In this document: positions 4,212-9,066 of the stretch, piece by piece
Layout of the letters: each line of letters starts with the position of its first letter
Numbering within the stretch: the first letter of the stretch is position 1
Source of the DNA: Gammaproteobacteria bacterium
Lineage (GTDB): Bacteria > Pseudomonadota > Gammaproteobacteria > SZUA-229
NCBI GenBank assembly: GCA_016764035.1
Contig: JAESSQ010000123.1
Coordinates: 1-9,066, forward strand
Length of the DNA stretch: 9,066 nucleotides
Direction: 5' to 3'
Notes under the pieces: model-generated
Database searches by the model: none
Seen by the model: the letters and a program-made list of their open reading frames with translations, nothing else
Told to the model about the DNA's origin: nothing
Program-made: the position numbers and the translations under genes

Positions 4212-7133
4212 TTAAGCTTTAACTATTTTGCACAAGGAACATTTTGATTCTTGCATCTGTGTAACGGAATCATAACCGTAGGTGAATACTGTATTACAGG
4301 CCTCACCCACTACGTAAGGTGCCGAACCTTCAGGATACTTATCACTCATATCCTTACCTTCCATATGTCCACCAAAGTGGAATGGAGTGAAGGCAACACC
4401 AGATTCAACACGACGTGTAACTTGCGCTTTAACCTTAATCCTTGCACCTTCAGCACCTTCAATCCACACATCATCACCATCTTTGACGCCTGCATTATTC
4501 GCATCTCGTGGATGCATTTCAACAAACATGTCTTGCTGCAGTTCAGCCAGCCAAGGGTTGGAGCGTGTTTCATCACCACCACCTTCATACTCTACCAATC
4601 GACCCGACGTTAAAATAATGGGGAAATCTTTAGAGTAATCTTTCGCCTGGATTGAAGAATAACGCGTAGGCAGTCTCCAGAAAGACTTACGATCCTCGTA
4701 GGTTGGGTACTTCTTAACCAAGTCACGACGCGAGGTATACAGTGGTTCGCGATGAATAGGCACAGGATCAGGGAAAGTCCAAACCACAGCCCTTGCCTTG
4801 GCATTTCCAAAGGGTGCTGCGCCATGTTTAATAGAAACTCGTTGAATGCCGCCGGATAAATCCGTTTTCCAATTGCGCCCTGCTGCTGCTTTTTTCTCAG
4901 CGGCTGTCATATCCTTCCACCAACCAAGTTTTTTCAATACCTTTTCACTAAACTCGGGATATCCGTCTTTTAGCTCAGAACCTTTTGATGCGAAGCCATC
5001 AGCAAGTAAGCTCTTGCCTTTTCTCTCTACACCAAATCGAGCACGGAAAGTTAAACCACCATCAGCAATCGACGTACTGCCATCATATAGATTCGGCGTA
5101 CCCGGATGTTTCATATCCGCTGTACCCCAACAAGGCCAAGGCAGACCGTAAAATTCACCATCACAGGCGCCACCTTCTGCTTTTAGACTTGTGTAATCAA
5201 AATCACCCCAGTGTTTCTGCTGCAATTTAAGGCGTTCTGGACTCTGTCCGGTATACCCAATCGTCCACATACCACGATTAAATTCACGGGTAATATCTTC
5301 AACCAGTGGCTCTTCGCCATTAACCTTAATATTCTTGGTCAATTGCTCAGCGAAACCAAGCTTTTTGGCCAACTTATACATGATGGTGTGGTCTGGCAGT
5401 GATTCAAACAATGGATCAATCACCTTATCTCGCCACTGGAATGAGCGATTGGTTGCAGTAACTGAACCGTAGGTTTCAAACTGAGTCGCTGCCGGCAACA
5501 GATATACACCATCAGTACGATCATGCATGACAGCTGCGACTGTTGGATATGGATCTACAACAACCAATAATTCCAGTTTTTCCATAGCCTTTTTCATTTC
5601 TGTGCCACGCGTCTGCGAGTTCGGCGCATGACCCCAGAAAATCATCGCTTTGATAGCTTCTTTCTGCGCAATGTTCTCGTCGTCTTCTAGCACACCGTCA
5701 ATCCAGCGTGAAACCGGCATACCCTTGGTATTCATCACCGGCACATCTTTGCCTTTTTTCTTGATATAACTACCTGAATCAAACTGGCCTTTTATCCAGT
5801 CCAAATCAAGCTCCCATACTCTAGCCCAGTGCGCCCATGAACCAGGCTTAAGACCATAATATCCTGGCAGTGTATTAGCCAACACACCTAAATCAGTTGC
5901 ACCCTGTACATTGTCGTGGCCACGGAAAATATTTGCACCACCGCCGGCCACACCAATATTACCTAACGCTAACTGGAATACACAATAAGCACGCGTATTA
6001 TTATTACCAATCGTGTGCTGAGTACCACCCATACACCAAATGAATGTTCCAGGTCGATTGTCGGCCATCGCTTTAGCTGCAGCACGAATCTGTTCTTCAG
6101 GCGCGCCCGAAACTCTTTCTACCTCAGCAGGCGGCCATTTAGCCACTTCTTTTTTGATATCTTCCATACCATAGACACGTTGACGAATGTATTCTTTGTC
6201 TTCCCAGCCATTTTTAAAGATATGCCATAACATACCCCAGATAACGGGCACATCGGTACCAGGACGAATACGTACATAAATATCAGCATGTGCTGCGGTA
6301 CGAGTAAAACGAGGATCAATAACGACGATAGGTGCGTTATTTTTTTCCTTAGCTTCAAAGATATGTTGCAATGCGACCGGATGCGCCTCGGCCGGATTAG
6401 AACCAATTAACAAAACAGCCTTTGAATTGTGAATATCATTCAATGAATTGGTCATGGCACCGTAGCCCCAGGTATTAGCTACACCTGCAACCGTGGTGGA
6501 ATGACAAATTCGCGCCTGATGGTCAACGTTGTTAGTGCCCCACATAGCAGCCATTTTACGGAACAAATAGGCCTGCTCGTTACTGTGTTTAGCAGAACCC
6601 AACCGGTAAACCGAATCGGGACTGGAGGTTTTGCGAATATCTAGTAGCTTGTCACCAATCTCATTGATAGCCTGATCCCAGGAAACTTTTTTCCACTTAC
6701 CGTTAACCAGCTTAGTGGGATATTTCAGACGACGCTCACCGTGACCGTGTTCACGAATCGAAGCACCTTTAGCACAATGCGCACCCCTGTTAAAGGGGTG
6801 ATCAAATGCTGGCTCCTGACCAGTCCAGACACCGTTTCTAACTTCAGCAACGATGCCGCAACCAACTGAACAGTGAGAACAAACAGTTTTAATTTCTTTA
6901 ACCTGCCCTTTAGCCGCAACACTTGCATGCGATTTTTTCATCATTCCAGGTGTCAAGCCGGTAGCTAGCGCAGCACCACCAGCCATAAGCCCTGAATTAC
7001 GAATAAACTGCCTACGGGTAACACCGTTACCTAAGCTAGTTTTTTCCTGTCTTGCAGAAACCTCTTGTGTCACATCACTACGCATACCTGGCGCACTGAC
7101 TTTCACTGTGGTAGATTTTTTTATAAGTTTCAT
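4212..7133 (-). CDS. fdhA: Formate dehydrogenase alpha subunit, molybdopterin catalytic subunit (Cys type, Tat-exported)
   Basis: 973 residues. It oxidises formate to CO2 at a bis-molybdopterin guanine dinucleotide Mo or W centre. A twin-arginine signal (VTRRQFIRNSG, Arg40-Arg41, then a Gly/Ala-rich hydrophobic stretch) directs Tat export; its n-region is unusually long, about 40 residues. C85, C88, C92 and C120 hold the N-terminal 4Fe-4S cluster, followed by Lys122 of HCAKG. The metal ligand is Cys210 in ARICHSTTVAG, encoded by TGT at 6506-6504, with the catalytic His211 next. So this is not a selenocysteine enzyme. Residues after about 850 form the C-terminal molydopterin-binding domain (TSGRLVEYEGGG, PFHFGG), ending in KCSLCKIVKA. 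The frame continues to a TTG at 7160, but the ATG at 7133 has GAGAG upstream and matches the usual MKLxxKS start. It lies between the Tat mini-protein gene and fdhB. Confidence 0.96.
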   Translation of the reverse strand: MKLIKKSTTVKVSAPGMRSDVTQEVSARQEKTSLGNGVTRRQFIRNSGLMAGGAALATGLTPGMMKKSHASVAAKGQVKEIKTVCSHCSVGCGIVAEVRNGVWTGQEPAFDHPFNRGAHCAKGASIREHGHGERRLKYPTKLVNGKWKKVSWDQAINEIGDKLLDIRKTSSPDSVYRLGSAKHSNEQAYLFRKMAAMWGTNNVDHQARICHSTTVAGVANTWGYGAMTNSLNDIHNSKAVLLIGSNPAEAHPVALQHIFEAKEKNNAPIVVIDPRFTRTAAHADIYVRIRPGTDVPVIWGMLWHIFKNGWEDKEYIRQRVYGMEDIKKEVAKWPPAEVERVSGAPEEQIRAAAKAMADNRPGTFIWCMGGTQHTIGNNNTRAYCVFQLALGNIGVAGGGANIFRGHDNVQGATDLGVLANTLPGYYGLKPGSWAHWARVWELDLDWIKGQFDSGSYIKKKGKDVPVMNTKGMPVSRWIDGVLEDDENIAQKEAIKAMIFWGHAPNSQTRGTEMKKAMEKLELLVVVDPYPTVAAVMHDRTDGVYLLPAATQFETYGSVTATNRSFQWRDKVIDPLFESLPDHTIMYKLAKKLGFAEQLTKNIKVNGEEPLVEDITREFNRGMWTIGYTGQSPERLKLQQKHWGDFDYTSLKAEGGACDGEFYGLPWPCWGTADMKHPGTPNLYDGSTSIADGGLTFRARFGVERKGKSLLADGFASKGSELKDGYPEFSEKVLKKLGWWKDMTAAEKKAAAGRNWKTDLSGGIQRVSIKHGAAPFGNAKARAVVWTFPDPVPIHREPLYTSRRDLVKKYPTYEDRKSFWRLPTRYSSIQAKDYSKDFPIILTSGRLVEYEGGGDETRSNPWLAELQQDMFVEMHPRDANNAGVKDGDDVWIEGAEGARIKVKAQVTRRVESGVAFTPFHFGGHMEGKDMSDKYPEGSAPYVVGEACNTVFTYGYDSVTQMQESKCSLCKIVKA

Positions 7134-7140
7134 AATGTTT

Positions 7141-7147
7141 CTCTCTG
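7141..7147 (-). promoter_or_regulatory. Ribosome binding site of fdhA, decides the start
   Basis: CAGAGAG lies seven bases upstream of the ATG at 7133. The longer in-frame TTG start at 7160 would place this element inside the coding region and has no comparable site itself. Confidence 0.6.
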
Positions 7148-7204
7148 AAATATCAAACAAATTTAATTTGCTATGCGACTGCCAAAATTTTAAACAGTAT
7201 TTAT

Positions 7205-7411
7205 TTAATGAGCCGCCGTCTTGTAGTACTCCAGAATATGCTTGGTCAGACGGTAACCTTCTTCGGTCGGTTTTTCGGTATTTTCAATGTCTACTGATGC
7301 CACTGCTTGTCCAGATAAGCCACTAACGGCAACGACACCTGCACCGACAACAGCGCTACCCCGCAAAAATTCACGTCGACCTTCGTTTAACTTTTTTTTC
7401 TTGTCTGCCAT
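7205..7411 (-). CDS. Short Tat-signal protein of FDH loci (TIGR02811-like, 'formate dehydrogenase region TAT target')
   Basis: 68 residues. A lysine-rich start leads into the twin-arginine motif GRREFLRGSA (Arg12-Arg13), a Val/Gly/Ala-rich hydrophobic stretch (about 19-35) and a likely cleavage site after AVAS. Only about 30 residues would remain after cleavage, ending EEGYRLTKHILEYYKTAAH, a probable amphipathic helix. From memory, TIGR02811 describes such mini-proteins next to formate dehydrogenases. Its biochemical role is not established to my knowledge. It may be a small periplasmic subunit or export/assembly factor of FdhAB. It sits 71 bases before fdhA and 64 bases after the chaperone gene, with a strong AGGAGAG site. 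Confidence 0.88.
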   Translation of the reverse strand: MADKKKKLNEGRREFLRGSAVVGAGVVAVSGLSGQAVASVDIENTEKPTEEGYRLTKHILEYYKTAAH

Positions 7412-7417
7412 GTTTTT

Positions 7418-7424
7418 CTCTCCT
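7418..7424 (-). promoter_or_regulatory. Ribosome binding site of the Tat mini-protein gene
   Basis: AGGAGAG, six bases before the ATG at 7411. It is stronger than the sites of the flanking genes, suggesting high expression of this small protein. Confidence 0.75.
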
Positions 7425-7475
7425 AAAATTACCTAACTGATTAAATTCCTGACTAAGATCATTTATATTTATTCT

Positions 7476-8186
7476 TCATACACTCATCGATAAATAACGT
7501 TTTTCAAATTCTATAAATGCCAAACCCAAACGACCTACAGATCGATAAAAAACAGCAGATTTTGATTCAGTCAAATCTTTAAAAAATTTATCTGCCCATG
7601 AACCGATATGCGCTTCAAAAAAACGAGCTTGCTGCTCACTGTAGCCTTCCCCATCTTTCGTATTCTGTACATCGCCAATCATTAATGCCATTACCTCACA
7701 TAAAGCTGCGACATGATCTTCAGGTTCGCTAACATCGTTATTTCGCTCAAATCCCAACGATGCAAGGTCATCACGTAAAACTCCCAATGGCTTTTCCATC
7801 AAAAACCCCGTTAAATACCAAGAGCCGTACGGCACTAACTCTCCACGACCTATACCAATAAACAGCGTGTGATACTCATCATCAATCGCATCAATATCAC
7901 AATGACTTGCTGCCAACCCCAACATTGATAAAGCAACTGACAGCTCATCGGTCTCCGAACTTACTTCACTCAATGCAGCGATATGTTCGAGCACTGCTTG
8001 ATCTGGTGGACTTCGAAGCAATGCTGCCAATAAGCCGTATGCACCTGCGCGGTATGCCTGCGCGCCTTCAATCGATTCCTCAGTGCCTTGCTCATTCCAA
8101 ATTTCTTTTGTCACCAGATCAGCTTCTCCTAAGGTGACCTGCATCTGAGATGACTGCAGCTGTTCTTGTGTCTCTTGTTCTTTCAT
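7476..8186 (-). CDS. TorD/DmsD-family molybdoenzyme chaperone
   Basis: 236 residues, all-helical in appearance. The family marks are YRAGAYGLLAALLRSPP (45-61), EYHTLFIGIGRGELVPYGSWYL (roughly 104-125, matching the E-Y-x-x-L-F...P-Y-x-S-x-Y motif), EPEDHVA (154-160) and FFEAHIGSWADKFF (189-202). TorD-family proteins bind the Tat signal of a specific molybdoenzyme, hold back export until cofactor is inserted, and help insertion. Context points to FdhA, and possibly the Tat mini-protein, as clients. The first 40 or so residues are polar and Gln/Glu-rich, longer than in TorD proper and possibly disordered. No clear Shine-Dalgarno site precedes the ATG. The gene lies 112 bases after the ferredoxin-like gene, with a possible mini-ORF between. 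Confidence 0.9.
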   Translation of the reverse strand: MKEQETQEQLQSSQMQVTLGEADLVTKEIWNEQGTEESIEGAQAYRAGAYGLLAALLRSPPDQAVLEHIAALSEVSSETDELSVALSMLGLAASHCDIDAIDDEYHTLFIGIGRGELVPYGSWYLTGFLMEKPLGVLRDDLASLGFERNNDVSEPEDHVAALCEVMALMIGDVQNTKDGEGYSEQQARFFEAHIGSWADKFFKDLTESKSAVFYRSVGRLGLAFIEFEKRYLSMSV

Positions 8187-8209
8187 AAAGCAATACCCGC
8201 GCCAAGTTT

Positions 8210-8302
8210 TTACTGAATTAAATTACCAAAAATACTGAAAACACCTAATAATTCGTCGATACTGTCGCTAAATTTTCGAGCATAGGCATCATTATCTTTC
8301 AT
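8210..8302 (-). CDS. Possible 30-residue ORF, start overlapping the upstream stop (ATGA)
   Basis: It begins at an ATG sharing ATGA with the stop of the preceding 4Fe-4S protein gene and ends with TAA. The product begins MKDNDAYARKFSDSIDELLG and ends VFSIFGNLIQ: a charged first half, then a hydrophobic stretch that could form one amphipathic helix. It fills nearly all of the 112-base gap before the chaperone gene, leaving 23 bases. It is in a different frame from the chaperone, so it is not a simple N-terminal extension. I do not recognise the peptide. The stop-start overlap supports coupled translation, but 30 codons can arise by chance. An alternative is a remnant of a longer gene. Confidence 0.4.
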   Translation of the reverse strand: MKDNDAYARKFSDSIDELLGVFSIFGNLIQ

Positions 8303-9066
8303 ACACCGTTAACCGAGTCATCCTGTCCGCCAGCGACCAGTCCCGCTTGCATCGCCTCAGTATCTTGCACCGCATCAACCACACGACAGTCTTCACACAT
8401 TTTCAAACGTTGCCGGGAACGATCACTCTGAAACATTGCATGCTCAGATAACTTACTCATGATGTTATTGATGATTGACTGTGTAGCAAAGGGCTTACCA
8501 CAGGTCACACAGTTAAACGGTTTTTCTTCATGCAAAACAATTTTAGATCGACGTTTTTCAGGGTCGGTAAGTAACCGTGGCTGTAATTGAATTGCCTGCT
8601 CAGGACAAGCCGTCTGACACAGCCCACACTGTACACAAATTGATTCTACGAATACCAGTCGCGGCGTATCATTGCCTGCTTGAACTGCAGTCGTTGGGCA
8701 AACAGACGTACAACCCATACATAATGTACAGAGCTCACTGTCAACATGAATGCGACCAAAAGGTGCATTTGATGGCAAGCTTATTTCATCAATTAGATCA
8801 TCTGCATTTCTGACCAGGTGATCAATCGCAAAATATAAAGTCCGTCGTTTTTCATTGTTACCCGCGTAACCAGCTATATCAATTTCCGGCATGGCAGACA
8901 ATTTCAGCGATTGCAGGTCATCAATAGACAAATACTTAATAACCCCCGAGTCATAATGCAAGCCTTTCAACAAGCTATGAGAAAAAGCCAACTGTTCTTT
9001 TATTGCTGATTCCACACTATCTGGCACAGAGCCAGCTTCGAGCAAAACGACAGACGAAGCGCCATA
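8299..9066 (-). CDS. 4Fe-4S cluster protein of the FDH operon, 5' part outside the window
   Basis: The frame is open from the window edge, so at least 255 residues and probably a longer protein. A TTG at 9045 could be read as a start, but the residues before it (YGASSVVLLEAG) look like the end of a Rossmann-like strand of a larger domain. Two ferredoxin-type motifs follow: C113-C116-C119-C123 (LCTLCMGCTSVCP) and C144-C147-C150-C154 (CVQCGLCQTACP), each with a CP end, binding two 4Fe-4S clusters. Further on are two separate CxxC pairs, NCVTCGKPF (186/189) and MCEDCR (224/227), which could hold a metal such as zinc. There is no membrane segment. Such proteins occur upstream of FDH genes in related operons, where they may handle electrons during maturation; that role is inference. 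Numbering starts at the edge codon. Confidence 0.85.
   Translation of the reverse strand, partial: YGASSVVLLEAGSVPDSVESAIKEQLAFSHSLLKGLHYDSGVIKYLSIDDLQSLKLSAMPEIDIAGYAGNNEKRRTLYFAIDHLVRNADDLIDEISLPSNAPFGRIHVDSELCTLCMGCTSVCPTTAVQAGNDTPRLVFVESICVQCGLCQTACPEQAIQLQPRLLTDPEKRRSKIVLHEEKPFNCVTCGKPFATQSIINNIMSKLSEHAMFQSDRSRQRLKMCEDCRVVDAVQDTEAMQAGLVAGGQDDSVNGV

Noticed and set aside
6504..6506. Selenocysteine codon in FdhA
   Set aside because: The codon at the metal-ligand position is TGT, not TGA.
7134..7160. Nine-residue N-terminal extension of FdhA from TTG
   Set aside because: It has no ribosome site of its own and overlaps the GAGAG site of the better ATG; the family start is MKL-like.
7158..7170. 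CAAATT-T-AATTTG palindrome upstream of fdhA
   Set aside because: Short and entirely A/T apart from its ends, within an AT-rich gap; expected by chance and lacks a promoter nearby.
7391..7401. A-run resembling the A-AAA-AAG frameshift signal early in the Tat mini-protein gene
   Set aside because: It encodes a Lys run usual for a Tat n-region, and no stimulatory hairpin or upstream ribosome site at the right distance was seen.
7412..7475. Internal promoter before the Tat mini-protein gene (TATAAA)
   Set aside because: Only a weak TTATCG at 17 bases as -35, in an AT-rich gap; not enough to call.

Overview
The window carries most of a respiratory formate dehydrogenase (FDH) operon on the minus strand, with its accessory genes and part of its cofactor machinery. 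A type II NADH dehydrogenase gene follows it, also on the minus strand. Protein similarity, judged from memory, and the moderate, slightly AT-rich composition suggest a gammaproteobacterium. The FDH layout (ferredoxin-like protein, TorD-type chaperone, tiny Tat-signal protein, FdhA, FdhB, cytochrome b) resembles those of Shewanella-like marine bacteria. I cannot name the genus.

In transcription order (high to low coordinates): 9066-8299 is the C-terminal part of a multi-cluster 4Fe-4S protein cut by the window edge. 8302-8210 is a possible 30-residue ORF whose start overlaps that gene's stop. 8186-7476 is a TorD/DmsD-family chaperone. 7411-7205 is the short Tat-signal protein typical of FDH loci. 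7133-4212 is the catalytic molybdopterin subunit FdhA, a cysteine rather than selenocysteine enzyme. 4196-3600 is the four-cluster subunit FdhB. A strong intercistronic hairpin lies at 3567-3534. 3493-2420 is the cytochrome b subunit. 2400-2170 is moaD, 2162-1710 is moaE, and 1701-1486 is a small DUF6494-like protein. After a 198-bp AT-rich gap holding a likely promoter and a perfect palindrome, 1287-1 encodes Ndh, which leaves the window just before its expected end.

Inferred working model: FdhA binds its molybdopterin cofactor in the cytoplasm with chaperone help, and FdhA-FdhB is exported through Tat. In the periplasm it oxidises formate and passes electrons through five 4Fe-4S clusters to the b hemes of the membrane subunit and on to quinone. 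moaD and moaE encode molybdopterin synthase, the step that makes the dithiolene of the same cofactor, so cofactor supply appears co-transcribed with its consumer. Ndh also feeds the quinone pool but seems to have its own control region.

The most notable points are: a seven-G tract at the MoaD Gly-Gly terminus, where a one-base shift would fuse MoaD in frame to MoaE; the linkage of a DUF6494-like protein to molybdopterin synthase; the palindrome in front of ndh; the hairpin between fdhB and the cytochrome gene; and the unannotated mini-ORF. I found no RNA genes, mobile elements, CRISPR arrays or plus-strand genes.
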